From a virus, in IMG/VR virus record IMGVR_UViG_3300045996_000519, positions 1 through 44,444 of that record: a stretch of 44,444 nucleotides of DNA; one strand, given 5' to 3'. This document shows, piece by piece, positions 34,649 through 43,314 of the stretch (positions are counted from its first letter, which is position 1; each line of letters starts with the position of its first letter). The notes under the pieces are model-generated. The model worked only from the letters and a program-made list of their open reading frames with translations. It made no database searches and was not told where the DNA came from. The position numbers and the translations under genes were made by a program.

Positions 34649-36201
34649 CGGCCCGCGAGTTCGCCCACCTTGCCGCCAACCAGAGGCGCCAATGGCATCG
34701 CACCACGTTGCAGCAATCCGGGCGGGCTGAGCGGCATGCGGACAGACGGACTTGCGCCGGTACGAACTGCTCGCTCCAGCGCCCTGACGCCGCTCTTTGT
34801 GGCATTGTCGGCAAGACCCTTTGCCCCGATCCCCAACCCGATTGGGATGGCGAGCGCTGGGTTAGCCGCAGTTGCGCCGATGCCGAGTGCTGCCATGAGG
34901 CCGTTGCCACTCGGGGACAGTTTGCCGACCAATCGAAGTAGAGCCTGCGTGGGCCCACCGCCCTCCACGATCTTCCGCATGGCGTCCTTTTCGGCCTGCG
35001 TGAAGCTACGGGCTTTCGATGGGTTGGTCAGGATTGCCTTGATCTGTTGGCGAAGCGCGTTGTCGATGTTGCCGCCAGAGCCGGAGGATGCGGCGTTGAG
35101 GGTCGCCCTTTCAACAGCATCCGCGAGTAGCTCGGACTTACGCAGGGTCTTGTGCGCCGTGCGTGCGGCACCAATGATATCCGACCCACCAGACTTGTCG
35201 ATGAAGTCGTCAATGGCGTCGAGCATTATGTCACCAAAGTGAGCATCAGCCTTTGACCCAGCATCAATCACGTCCCGGCGTATCACCTTCCGCAGATCGT
35301 CCAGTTGGCCGAGGGTCAACGGCGCTGAGCGGCTGTTGAGCCGGTTCAGCATGTTGATCGCCATCTTGTGGGCGCCATCGGGATTGGGGTCGATGCTCCC
35401 CGCTCCGACGCGGCGGTAGATGTCGTTGACTAGGTCGTCGAACTGCTTCGGAGTGTAGCGGAAGCCGGAGTTATCGACAGCGGCATAAGCAGCGTCACGC
35501 GCCCGATAGAGGTCGTCTATTTCAGGCATGACGGCGCCAACGCGCCCAAACAGCCCCTTCAAGCCCTCTGCGGCGGCCGGGATCGCCCCGCCAAGTGCGG
35601 CGCCAGTTGCGCCACCGAATAGCGCGCCGCCCGCGCGATCGTCGTCTCCTGCTGCTCCAGCGCCATAAACAGCGCCTTGAGCGCCGCCCACAGCCGCGCC
35701 GGAGAGAACGCGTGGCAACACCGTTGCCCCCTTGCCAGCCAACTGACCTCCAAGCCCCATCCCGGTCGGGATCGCACCGGCGAGTTCGGCGGCGAATGAG
35801 CCAACCGGGTTGGTCTTGCGCTGGTACTCCAACTTCTGGCGGCTATCGTCCACGCTGCGAGCGTAGGTGTCGCCAAAGTCGCCGCCCTGGAGAGCGGCCA
35901 AACCGCCCTGCACCGCGCCGCGCAGTTCGTCACCCCACCCGAACGTGGTGCCCTGAACGAACGGATCAAGCGGGCTGCTATCCATCTCGGGCATGAACTT
36001 GGCGGAGCGCTCGCTGACCTGTGGCAATTCCTTGCCTGCCATCGCCTGGTCGCGCGCCCAGTCAGCATATTCACGCGTGCCCGGCTTGGCCGTGGGCTGT
36101 CCCCCGCCAAACTGCTTCTGTAGTACAGCCTCGATGGCAGCCGGGGCCATGTCATCGGGGAACTGCGCCGTGCCGCCATTGGGCAGCTTTACCGTGGTCA
36201 T
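34645..36201 (-). CDS. Large internal virion / ejection-type protein
   Basis: 518 residues. The N-terminal 70 residues contain a repeat-like segment with P-G-T-R-E-Y-A-D-W-A. Long Gly/Ala-rich hydrophobic stretches (about 125-205 and 440-465) could enter or span a membrane. A central helical and charged region (about 225-400) resembles the DNA-ejection proteins that podoviruses store in the head and inject. Position among tail and internal proteins supports this; homology is not shown. Confidence 0.6.
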   Translation of the reverse strand: MTTVKLPNGGTAQFPDDMAPAAIEAVLQKQFGGGQPTAKPGTREYADWARDQAMAGKELPQVSERSAKFMPEMDSSPLDPFVQGTTFGWGDELRGAVQGGLAALQGGDFGDTYARSVDDSRQKLEYQRKTNPVGSFAAELAGAIPTGMGLGGQLAGKGATVLPRVLSGAAVGGAQGAVYGAGAAGDDDRAGGALFGGATGAALGGAIPAAAEGLKGLFGRVGAVMPEIDDLYRARDAAYAAVDNSGFRYTPKQFDDLVNDIYRRVGAGSIDPNPDGAHKMAINMLNRLNSRSAPLTLGQLDDLRKVIRRDVIDAGSKADAHFGDIMLDAIDDFIDKSGGSDIIGAARTAHKTLRKSELLADAVERATLNAASSGSGGNIDNALRQQIKAILTNPSKARSFTQAEKDAMRKIVEGGGPTQALLRLVGKLSPSGNGLMAALGIGATAANPALAIPIGLGIGAKGLADNATKSGVRALERAVRTGASPSVRMPLSPPGLLQRGAMPLAPLVGGKVGELAGR

Positions 36202-37151
36202 TGCGGTTCAAGCTTTCCGGTTGCCGGATTGTAAACGTAGTTGCCGCCCGCCTCAATGGCCGGAGCGCCACCGGCCGCCTTGATCGACTCCACCATCGTC
36301 TTAATGCGAGCCTTTTTGGCGTCTGCGCTAGCCTTGCTCTCACCAAACTTGGGTGTCACCGCATCTACAATCTTCTGGGTTTCCGCATCGGTCGCGGCGG
36401 CGCCAGAGACGCTGTAGAGGTACGACTGGGCAATGGTCTTGAGTGCGGATGTTGCCTGCTGGTAGCCGGGAGAGGTGAGCGCGAAGCCGGGAGCGCCGAG
36501 CGGCGTGTTTGCGCCGATAGCTTGGTTGGCCGGGTTCGTCAGCTCGTCCCAGTTCTCCTCTACAGCCTGAAGTTCAGGTGCCGTCACCGTGGAAAGTTGG
36601 ATGTTTCGGCGCTGCCCCTCGGTCGGCGGGCGGCTGGAACTGGAGTTGAGCTGCGCTGCATACTCGGGGTTCTGCTGAGAAAGCAGGAACTCTTGGTATG
36701 ACGTGGGCATGGCGCCTTGCGCTTCGGGCCCATCGTACAACGTCCGCACCTTCCCTGTGATTGGGTCAACGCCCAGAAGGTCGCTGCCCACGCTTCGGAT
36801 GTCCATCGGGCTCGGGGCCTTTGGTTTCATGCGCTCCAAGGCCGTCTGCCATGCCTCTGGCACCGGCATTCCAGCCTCAACCATCTGAGCCAAATCGGGG
36901 TGCTGCTGCTGGAGCCATTCGACCGTCTTGTTGATTTCTTGCGCGCGTTCGGCCTTCTCCGCCTCGGCTTGGGCGAAAGCGTCATCAAGCGGCGCAAGGG
37001 CTGCCGCACCCTGGGCCGCATAGCCAAGACCACTGCCGATATCAGTACCGCGCCCGAAGCCTGCAAACGCTCCGCGCAGGGCATTTCGGTTCTCTCCGAC
37101 AAATTGCGACACCGGGTGCTGCTTGCCGAAAAGGAGTTCTGCAAAGCCCAT
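36198..37151 (-). CDS. Internal or tail-associated virion protein
   Basis: 317 residues. An opening with G-F-A-E-L-L-F-G-K-Q, a Gly/Ala segment (about 25-55) and a long Glu/Lys/Gln helix (about 58-90) are followed by Ser/Thr/Pro-rich and helical parts. No enzymatic motif. Coupled to the ejection-type gene downstream (ATGA) and to the HNH gene upstream (TAATG). Likely another ejection or tail-tube partner. Confidence 0.55.
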   Translation of the reverse strand: MGFAELLFGKQHPVSQFVGENRNALRGAFAGFGRGTDIGSGLGYAAQGAAALAPLDDAFAQAEAEKAERAQEINKTVEWLQQQHPDLAQMVEAGMPVPEAWQTALERMKPKAPSPMDIRSVGSDLLGVDPITGKVRTLYDGPEAQGAMPTSYQEFLLSQQNPEYAAQLNSSSSRPPTEGQRRNIQLSTVTAPELQAVEENWDELTNPANQAIGANTPLGAPGFALTSPGYQQATSALKTIAQSYLYSVSGAAATDAETQKIVDAVTPKFGESKASADAKKARIKTMVESIKAAGGAPAIEAGGNYVYNPATGKLEPQ

Positions 37152-37729
37152 TACGCATGCCTCCAGAGTTGCCGGTTGACGATCTTGCCAACATGGCCGG
37201 GCTGAAGCCCAAAGGCGCGGGACACTTCAGCCTGAGAATGCGCCTTTGCCATACCGCGAATTGCCAGCACTTGCGGCAGGGTGAGGATAGCGAAGGGATG
37301 CCTCTCGCCCCATACGCGCGTCCCGTGTTCAAGCGTATCCGCAAGATTGTCGGTGTGTGTTTTCCAAGCGAGATGCCGCGGGTTGACACAGCCCTCATGC
37401 CCCTTGCCGCAGGTATGCGCAGCCTCATGATCAGGCGTCGGCGGCTCACCGTGAGCCAGTTTGCACATAACCCGGTGCGCCTGTCGCGTTTGCCCGTCGA
37501 TAGTCACCTGACCCCGGCCGTCACGATGGAAGGCGAAGGGCCATTTCAGACACTCGTCGCCCTCATGGTTCACGTGAGCATGGAGCCAAGGAACCTGCGA
37601 GCCGCGCCGATGCTTGCGCTGCGCCACCGGATGGATAGCAACGCCGCGCTTCACCTGCTTGTCATGGCCCCAGCACATGCCGTGGACAGAAGCCGTAAGA
37701 TCGCAGCCTTCAATGGAGCAAATCTTCAC
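37151..37729 (-). CDS. HNH endonuclease (homing type) within the virion operon
   Basis: 192 residues from GTG 37729, which overlaps the upstream stop (GTGA). A small N-terminal zinc part (Cys-Ser-Ile-Glu-Gly-Cys, Cys at 19) precedes the HNH_3 core (about 84-135: H-R-V-M-C, a Cys/His pair near 105-107, C-V-N-P-R-H at 114-119, T-D-N at 126-128). A C-terminal helix-turn-helix (about 150-185) probably reads DNA. Free-standing homing nucleases of this kind spread by cutting the empty site. It is neatly coupled to both virion genes, so expression is built into the operon. Confidence 0.85.
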   Translation of the reverse strand: MKICSIEGCDLTASVHGMCWGHDKQVKRGVAIHPVAQRKHRRGSQVPWLHAHVNHEGDECLKWPFAFHRDGRGQVTIDGQTRQAHRVMCKLAHGEPPTPDHEAAHTCGKGHEGCVNPRHLAWKTHTDNLADTLEHGTRVWGERHPFAILTLPQVLAIRGMAKAHSQAEVSRAFGLQPGHVGKIVNRQLWRHA

Positions 37730-38478
37730 AGGAATGACCCCATCAAGCCTGCCGCGCCCATCCACCACGGCGTAGCGGGACTCGTCTGTGTGTTTGTCGT
37801 GTTCATGCCGCCGACCGGGGCCGTGCCAGCAAGGATGGAACTGGAGCGCGCGAGCGCATCCCACTGCGGGTCACTCTGGCGGCGGAACAGATCGTTTTCG
37901 CCCTGCAAGCGAGCCTGCGCGTCGGCATCCTGCGCGCCACCCACGGCGCCGATCGCTGCTGCCGGGGCAAGGCTACCCTGGAACAGCCCGGGAAGCATTC
38001 CAGCCGCCTGCTGCTGCCGCGACACGTCACTCTGGTAATTGACGTAGTCCATGCCCGCGATTGCGTTGCCCACGCCCTCACCAGCGCTCTGGAGATAGGA
38101 GCCACCACCAAACCGACCGGAGTTGCCGAATGACTTGCCGACCGTCTGCAATGCGTCCGATGCTGCCTTCTGGCGCAACTGCGCATAGCCCGGATCATCC
38201 ATGCCGAAGCGCTGCCCGGAGGCAATCGCGCCGAACTCGCCCATCGTGTTGTTGATGGCGCCAGAATAGCCCGGGTTCTGTGCCGCTGCTAGGGTCGCAT
38301 CCCAACCGGCCTGAGTGTTGGCGCCCGTGCCAGCATAGAGGCTCTTGTCAAAGACCTTCATGCCGCCGTCATAGGCGCCCTGGAGACCCTTCAGGAGCTT
38401 GGTCTGCGTTTCCGTGACAGCCGGATTGGCCGGAGCGGTGCTGCTGGTATTGGTCGTGGTGGAGGTCGTGCCGCCCAT
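37726..38478 (-). CDS. Virion protein, internal or tail type
   Basis: 250 residues, Gly/Ala/Ser/Gln-rich with a Thr-rich start (first 15 residues) and a hydrophobic end (Trp-Trp-Met-Gly-Ala-Ala-Gly). Helical segments with Gln/Ala (about 25-60 and 140-170) resemble small podovirus ejection proteins. No motif. Its stop lies on the GTGA start of the HNH gene. Confidence 0.55.
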   Translation of the reverse strand: MGGTTSTTTNTSSTAPANPAVTETQTKLLKGLQGAYDGGMKVFDKSLYAGTGANTQAGWDATLAAAQNPGYSGAINNTMGEFGAIASGQRFGMDDPGYAQLRQKAASDALQTVGKSFGNSGRFGGGSYLQSAGEGVGNAIAGMDYVNYQSDVSRQQQAAGMLPGLFQGSLAPAAAIGAVGGAQDADAQARLQGENDLFRRQSDPQWDALARSSSILAGTAPVGGMNTTNTQTSPATPWWMGAAGLMGSFL

Positions 38479-38771
38479 TAGAGCACCTTTCTCAGTCCGT
38501 TCGGAACGCCCGGAAGTGGTTCGTAGTCAGTGAGGATGCGAGACCAGTCCCGCCCGGCTACGCGCATCTCTGCGCAGCCAGCGTCTCTTGCGATGTCTTC
38601 AATCTTGGTCAGTTCGTCGCGCATGGCCTTGAGCCACGATTTGGGAGGGAGCCGAAGCTGCCCCTCTATCTGATGGATGCCGCAGACCTGTTTGTTGCCC
38701 TCGGCGTATATTTCGAGCGTGACCAACCCGGCCCCATGAGCCAGGCGGACCCAGAACGTTGTGTAGAGCAC
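38478..38771 (-). CDS. Small protein with acetyltransferase-like C-terminal half
   Basis: 97 residues. The C-terminal 50 residues (helix with Ile-Glu-Asp-Ile-Ala-Arg-Asp-Ala-Gly-Cys, then Met-Arg-Val-Ala-Gly-Arg-Asp-Trp and Leu-Arg-Lys-Val-Leu) look like the last part of a GNAT-type fold that occurs in many podovirus tail regions, but without the acetyl-CoA loop. Probably structural rather than catalytic. Overlaps the next gene by one base. Confidence 0.5.
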   Translation of the reverse strand: MLYTTFWVRLAHGAGLVTLEIYAEGNKQVCGIHQIEGQLRLPPKSWLKAMRDELTKIEDIARDAGCAEMRVAGRDWSRILTDYEPLPGVPNGLRKVL

Positions 38772-39122
38772 TTAGCCGGTCGGCTTGTTCGGCAGCGAGG
38801 CGAGGACGTGTATCCATACCGAGGTGTCGGCGCTGGCGAGAGCCCTCAGAATGCTGCCGGTCGGCAGGATTTCGTCCCGCAGCTCAAAGTAGGATGCATC
38901 GCCGCCCTTGCCTGCCAGCGAGTGGGCTTGGCAGAGGTATTGCTGCGTCGTGCCGTCATAGATTTCGAGGTCAAACGTCCGGGCCGAAGCGTTGACGTTA
39001 TCGACCCAGATCTTCGCTATCGAGCGCGTGCCCTGCGCAGCCGACACGATGTTCTGATTGTTGGTCGTGAGCAGCACACGATACGGAACAAGGTTGCCGG
39101 CCGACGACTGAAAGATGGTCAT
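38772..39122 (-). CDS. Small beta-rich virion protein
   Basis: 116 residues with alternating hydrophobic and polar strands, many Thr/Ser/Asn and few charges. It lies between the tail nozzle-type gene and the GNAT-like gene. Likely a minor tail or decoration component. No family recognised. Overlaps the nozzle gene by four bases. Confidence 0.5.
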   Translation of the reverse strand: MTIFQSSAGNLVPYRVLLTTNNQNIVSAAQGTRSIAKIWVDNVNASARTFDLEIYDGTTQQYLCQAHSLAGKGGDASYFELRDEILPTGSILRALASADTSVWIHVLASLPNKPTG

Positions 39123-40588
39123 TTCGGCCCGCCAGTCTCGGCCTGCACGTGGTCAATGCCCGTGGCGTAGGTCCATGTTGCGGACGCCGTGATGTTGCGG
39201 CGGAAGGCGATATTCATCCCCCTGCCTCGCAAGGCCACGCGGCCAGAGGTGCCTTTGGCAACCCCGGCCTTCCATGTCACGCTGTCGGAAAGTTGAGCCT
39301 TGATGCCGAGTTCTGTCGTTCCTGCCGTCGCGTCATCTATCGGCGTGGCGCGCGTCACCAAGCCCGTCACGGGGCTGTTTTGCAGGCTGGTCTCGATGAT
39401 GGCGGCTTTGTTGGCGCCAGAGAACGTCCCGAACTTGTAGTCCGCATCGAGCGCCGCAAACACCGGCTGCCCGCCCTGCCAGAAGCGATCATCGAGCGGG
39501 GTAGTGATGCTGTCCAGCACCCCGAACGCGTCCATCGCGTCGAGGACGTAGCCGGGAGTTGCGATGCGGGTTAGGTAGGAGGTTTCTTCGTCACTCGTGA
39601 CCCAGCGGTCGTACTGCCAATTGTAACCGATCATATCGACAAACACGTCCGTCGAATTGCCCTGACGAAGCCAGCGCCACCAGATGATCTTGTTGAGCGG
39701 GTCAACGCTGCCCTGCACTTCATCGAGGTTGGCCTGATCGACGCGGCTGAGGAACCACTGGTCAATCTTGCCTGCCCCGATGCGCTCCACGTCCTGCGCG
39801 CCAACCGTGTACCGGCAGAAGCCGTCCGTCGCGAGGAAGTAGACCGAGGTATTGAATGGGACCATCGAGCGAGCGCCGACCGAGCCCGTGCCGTCCACCA
39901 GCTTGTAGAGCGAATAGAGTGCGCTGCCCGGGGCGTTGCCGAACTGCATGACCGAGATAGCCCGCTCCTGGAAGATGACGGCCGTGTTGCCCTTCACGTC
40001 GCAACCGCAGATCAGCGCGCCACCGCTTTCAAGGGGCTGGTAGTCAGCGCCCTCTCCCACCCAATCCGTATGGTCGTTGATGGCTGAGTTGCGGATCAGC
40101 CGGTTGTCCCGCACGCCGTTGTTGTCGAGGCAATCGAGCCCAATGACAACATTGGCGCAGGAGAAGATAAACCGGGGCTTGCCCGCAGCTGTAATGACCG
40201 ATGCACCGGCCGGCGTTTCGACGTTGTAGGCGTACATGCCATCGGTCGTATTCGTGCCGAGCAGTTGCGCGCCGAAGTGCAGGAAAGACCAGTGATCGCC
40301 AGAGGTCAGTGCGAACCCAGAGGCAATTGACGCCCCAAAGGTGTAGTCCGCCCCCATGTTATACCAGTCTGAAGACGTAGCGCCGAACACCGCCCAAGTG
40401 CCGTCGCGCTTGACAAGGGAGATGATCCCCTTCGGCCCCGCCGCGAGCGCTGTGGCCGTCGCAGGGACCGTCAGCCCGCGCATGGGGCCATAGCCCACCG
40501 GCAGCGGCAGAACGTTCTCAGCGGTCAAGCAGATGCCGGGAATGGTCTCGCCAGCATCAGGGGACAATGGCCCAAAGGGGAACTGCAT
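39119..40588 (-). CDS. Tail nozzle / DNA-stabilisation type protein (P22 gp10-like by position)
   Basis: 489 residues, beta-rich, with regular Gly/Thr/Trp/Tyr strands suggesting a beta-propeller-like body. In podovirus-like phages the gene next to the head-tail adaptor codes the tail nozzle (P22 gp10, T7 gp12 types), and the length fits. Sequence alone does not prove the family. Coupled by one base to the adaptor gene upstream. Confidence 0.65.
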   Translation of the reverse strand: MQFPFGPLSPDAGETIPGICLTAENVLPLPVGYGPMRGLTVPATATALAAGPKGIISLVKRDGTWAVFGATSSDWYNMGADYTFGASIASGFALTSGDHWSFLHFGAQLLGTNTTDGMYAYNVETPAGASVITAAGKPRFIFSCANVVIGLDCLDNNGVRDNRLIRNSAINDHTDWVGEGADYQPLESGGALICGCDVKGNTAVIFQERAISVMQFGNAPGSALYSLYKLVDGTGSVGARSMVPFNTSVYFLATDGFCRYTVGAQDVERIGAGKIDQWFLSRVDQANLDEVQGSVDPLNKIIWWRWLRQGNSTDVFVDMIGYNWQYDRWVTSDEETSYLTRIATPGYVLDAMDAFGVLDSITTPLDDRFWQGGQPVFAALDADYKFGTFSGANKAAIIETSLQNSPVTGLVTRATPIDDATAGTTELGIKAQLSDSVTWKAGVAKGTSGRVALRGRGMNIAFRRNITASATWTYATGIDHVQAETGGPK

Positions 40589-41208
40589 CAGACAAAGCCG
40601 TAAGAGGGCAGCGTCATCTCGGCATCGGCGTATTCAGCCAAGTTGCCCTGTGAGATGATCTGGTCGAGGATGGCGTTCGCCTTGGCGTCCAGCATTGCCG
40701 CTTCCTGATACGCCTTGAACTTGGCAGCGGCAGCGGCCTGACAGCCAAAGAGGTAGTAGTGCGGCGCGAGGGTCAGCAGCCAGTTGGTCGTGTTGCTGCT
40801 CGTGAGCGCCGGGACCACGGTGGAATAGACCGCGAGGTAGTTGTCATCGGTGACGGGCGCGACCTGTAGCGTGGTGGACGACAGCAGGGCGTAAACCTCT
40901 GCGTCGGCGCTATCCTCGTACGGGTTGCGGTCGATCAGGGCGGATGCACTCACCTGCTTGAGCGGAACCGAGCCCACTACGTCGCGGGTGAGCGAGACCA
41001 TGCCGATAAAGCTCGATGGCAGCGTGCCAACCCCGGCAGTCGTGGTGTTGATGGTTGCGCTCGTGCGGCGCCGGAAGTCGGAGGCCAGCCGGAGATTGGC
41101 ATTGGCCTCGGTGAGCAGGATGAACTCATCTGTCTCGGCAGTCGTGAAGGTGCGTTCCTCCCAAGTGCCGATGGCAGTCGAGAGGTCGGAATATGTGCCC
41201 AAGGCCAT
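40588..41208 (-). CDS. Head-tail adaptor / tail tube gatekeeper protein
   Basis: 206 residues. A helical N-terminus with T-F-T-T-A-E-T-D-E-F-I-L-L-T-E-A-N-A-N-L-R-L (split here at about 20-41), a beta-rich middle (around 80-120) and a long helical C-terminus (about 150-195, Ala/Lys/Gln). This helix-beta-helix plan matches podovirus adaptors (P22 gp4, T7 gp11 class), which close the portal after packaging. Position before the nozzle supports it. Confidence 0.65.
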   Translation of the reverse strand: MALGTYSDLSTAIGTWEERTFTTAETDEFILLTEANANLRLASDFRRRTSATINTTTAGVGTLPSSFIGMVSLTRDVVGSVPLKQVSASALIDRNPYEDSADAEVYALLSSTTLQVAPVTDDNYLAVYSTVVPALTSSNTTNWLLTLAPHYYLFGCQAAAAAKFKAYQEAAMLDAKANAILDQIISQGNLAEYADAEMTLPSYGFV

Positions 41209-41598
41209 TTACAACCGTCCTGATCTGGTCCTGAAGGGCGCATTCTCGGGCCGGTTGAGCCACCATTTCAGGTGCTCCTCATCGCCCTCTTTCATCTTGG
41301 GAGCGATGTCGGCAAAGAGCTTGTTGAGTGGGATTCTGCCAACGCGGACCATAGGGACGTTGCCGCCTTTGTCCGAACCGGCGCCGGAGGACCACGACTT
41401 GCTGTCGCGTGACAGGCGTTCCTCGGTGTTGAGAGCCTGTATGGCCTCGTCCGCCAAGTGCTCAGTCTTCATCACTTCGATGGGCAGGCCCGTTATCGGG
41501 TGTGATCCCCGCCCAACCGAACGGCGATAGGTTGGCGTCACTTCGACCACTTGCCAGGTCACGTTCCGGCAGTCGGCTTCGGTGAGCTTAATCGTCAA
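41209..41598 (-). CDS. Hypothetical virion-region protein with TTG start
   Basis: 129 residues. The open frame runs further upstream through the preceding gene, but a TTG at 41598, behind GGAGAG and overlapping the upstream stop, gives a sensible product that opens with an Ile-Lys-Leu-Thr-Glu-Ala-Asp strand. It has a basic middle and a C-terminal Trp/Arg-rich helix. It may be a head-completion protein, from its position between decoration and adaptor genes. Confidence 0.55.
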   Translation of the reverse strand: MTIKLTEADCRNVTWQVVEVTPTYRRSVGRGSHPITGLPIEVMKTEHLADEAIQALNTEERLSRDSKSWSSGAGSDKGGNVPMVRVGRIPLNKLFADIAPKMKEGDEEHLKWWLNRPENAPFRTRSGRL

Positions 41599-42070
41599 TT
41601 TCGATCTCTCCGATGCCGTTGGCGCGGATGTACCGGGCCTCGTCGGCGGTGAAGCGAACGATGGTGCCAGCCCAGATCTTGTCCACGTAGCCAACACCGG
41701 CCTTGGGCGACGGTGCGGGCTCGTCTTCGACGAAGACCTCTGGCGACAGGGTTTCTTCCTTGCCGAGCTTGTTGCGGACGATGACGGCCGGCTTCCAGTG
41801 CCCGACGATCTCAAACACCGGATCAAGCCGGCGCAACTTCTTGGGGTCGGTGGGGTCGATTTGTTCCTGCGGGCGATAGTTGCGCAGGAGTTTGACGCGG
41901 ACCATCTTGGGCTTTGGCGCCGCGACGGGCGGTTCTGCGAGGATGGCGTCAGGAATAACCGGCTTGGCCGGGGCAGATGCGTTGAGGGCGTCCGTGGACA
42001 CAGGTTCAACTCCAGTTTCAGGGGGAGGAGGCGCGGACGATTGCCCGCGCCTTTGGTACTTTCGAGCCAT
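41588..42070 (-). CDS. Hypothetical virion-region protein with Pro-rich N-terminus
   Basis: 160 residues. The first 50 residues are a Pro/Ala/Ser-rich, probably flexible arm with a basic tip (Arg-Lys-Tyr-Gln-Arg-Arg). The rest is a compact beta domain (Val-Arg-Val-Lys-Leu-Leu-Arg; Ala-Gly-Thr-Ile-Val-Arg-Phe). Such arms occur in head decoration and assembly proteins. Overlaps both neighbours. Confidence 0.5.
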   Translation of the reverse strand: MARKYQRRGQSSAPPPPETGVEPVSTDALNASAPAKPVIPDAILAEPPVAAPKPKMVRVKLLRNYRPQEQIDPTDPKKLRRLDPVFEIVGHWKPAVIVRNKLGKEETLSPEVFVEDEPAPSPKAGVGYVDKIWAGTIVRFTADEARYIRANGIGEIEIDD

Positions 42071-42726
42071 CAGGTGTCAGAGAACGCGGGGACGGTGGCC
42101 GAGGAGACCTGGCCGTTGACGATCCAGTTGGTGCCGTCGCAGATCACGTAAATGTACGTCCCTGCGCCGGGGGTGACGACCGTCAGGAAGTCGTTGGTCG
42201 AGCCGTTTGACCAGATACCCGCATGGATTTCGTCGGCACCAGCGCCAGCGTCGGTATCAGCGAATGACACGCCACCAATGAAGTAGTTGGTGGCGCTCGG
42301 GGACTTGATGATCCAGTTCTGGGCGTCGGCCGCGACGGCCTTGCCGATGAACGTGTATTCAAGCCCGGCCGCAGCGGTCGGGAGCGTCAGCGTGCAGCTT
42401 GAGGTGAAGTTGGGCATGATATGGATTTTGCCGCTGTCGGCGGCAAGCACGGTGTAGGTCGCTGCGTCGGTGACATTGACGAGGCGAGATGCGGCTGCGG
42501 ATCGAGCGTTGATCTCGGCGGCCGAAGCCGTGATGCCCATCAGCTCGAACACGTTGGCGCTGTCGGCGTATTTCGGGGTGTAGTTGTCCGATGCATCGAA
42601 CATGACGACAACGTCGCTGGTCGTGGCGGTCGTGATGTCGCTGGCAACATCGGTAACCGCGTACTTGAGTTTGTTCAGAGTACGACTGATTGTCGTCCCC
42701 TGCTGGGAACCGGCAGAGAGTGCCAT
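42070..42726 (-). CDS. Decoration-like virion protein (long paralogue)
   Basis: 218 residues, Thr/Ala/Ser-rich and beta-like. Residues about 88-218 align by eye along their whole length with the 139-residue product of 42825-43244: shared T-Y-T-V-L, P-x-F-T-S-x-C-T-x-T-L-P, A-A-D-A-Q-N, N-Y-F-I-G-G and a common C-terminus S-A-T-V-P-x-F. The first 85 residues are extra. The pair is a tandem duplication next to the major capsid gene, so a capsid-surface role is likely. Preceded by the shared leader hairpin. Confidence 0.7.
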   Translation of the reverse strand: MALSAGSQQGTTISRTLNKLKYAVTDVASDITTATTSDVVVMFDASDNYTPKYADSANVFELMGITASAAEINARSAAASRLVNVTDAATYTVLAADSGKIHIMPNFTSSCTLTLPTAAAGLEYTFIGKAVAADAQNWIIKSPSATNYFIGGVSFADTDAGAGADEIHAGIWSNGSTNDFLTVVTPGAGTYIYVICDGTNWIVNGQVSSATVPAFSDT

Positions 42727-42773
42727 GAGAGTGTCCTTCGATTGAGGGGCCGGGAGCGCCCTTGGGAAAGCCG

Positions 42774-42785
42774 CGCATCACTGCG
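42774..42785. other. Leader hairpin shared with 1257-1270
   Basis: CGCA/TGCG stem with a TCAC loop, inside a 14-base string identical to 1258-1271. A second, stronger GC hairpin (GGCGGG/CCCGCC, 42797-42816) follows towards the upstream gene, without a T-run. These lie in the 98-base gap between the two paralogues; no gene is seen there. Confidence 0.5.
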
Positions 42786-42824
42786 GGGCAGGAAGAGGCG
42801 GGACCGAAGCCCCGCCCCACTTGG

Positions 42825-43244
42825 TCACTGATCCGCGAAGGTGGGGACGGTCGCGCTGGCCGCGAAGCCGGACACAACCCAGGTCGTGCCGTTGGCGCTC
42901 TCGATGCGGAGAACGGTGCCGGATGCAGGCGTGACGAGAGTCAGCTTGCTGTTGCTGTTGCCGTCCGGGTTCACGGGGGCAACGACATCGCTGTCGTGGT
43001 CGATGAAGGTCAGGCCACCAATGAAGTAGTTGGTGTCTGAACCGGTCGTGATCACGAAGTTCTGCGCATCCGCCGCAACGCCCGAATACGCGAACTCGAA
43101 CCACAGTCCTGCCTTCGGAGAGGGAAGGGTTGCGGTGCAAGTGGACGTGAAGTCGGGGAAGTAGTGCATGATGCCGGTATTGTCCGACAGGACCGTATAG
43201 GTCGTCGCGTCCGGGATGGACACGGGAACGTGGGTGATAGGCAT
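42825..43244 (-). CDS. Decoration-like virion protein (short paralogue)
   Basis: 139 residues, almost entirely beta-like, first gene after the major capsid gene. It corresponds to the C-terminal 130 residues of the neighbour 42070-42726. It has a GGATC ribosome-binding site in the 70-base gap after the capsid gene, where an imperfect GC hairpin also lies. Probable head decoration or vertex protein. Confidence 0.7.
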   Translation of the reverse strand: MPITHVPVSIPDATTYTVLSDNTGIMHYFPDFTSTCTATLPSPKAGLWFEFAYSGVAADAQNFVITTGSDTNYFIGGLTFIDHDSDVVAPVNPDGNSNSKLTLVTPASGTVLRIESANGTTWVVSGFAASATVPTFADQ

Positions 43245-43314
43245 TTGATTGATCCTTTTGGATGGGGTGGAAGGCGGGACGACAACAAGGCCGCCCCGCA
43301 GCAGAGACCAAACT

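Noticed and set aside
35761-35775. Fourth TCCCGGTCGGGA palindrome
   Set aside because: Lies inside the ejection-type gene coding Pro-Val-Gly and is not near a promoter or another copy; probably chance.
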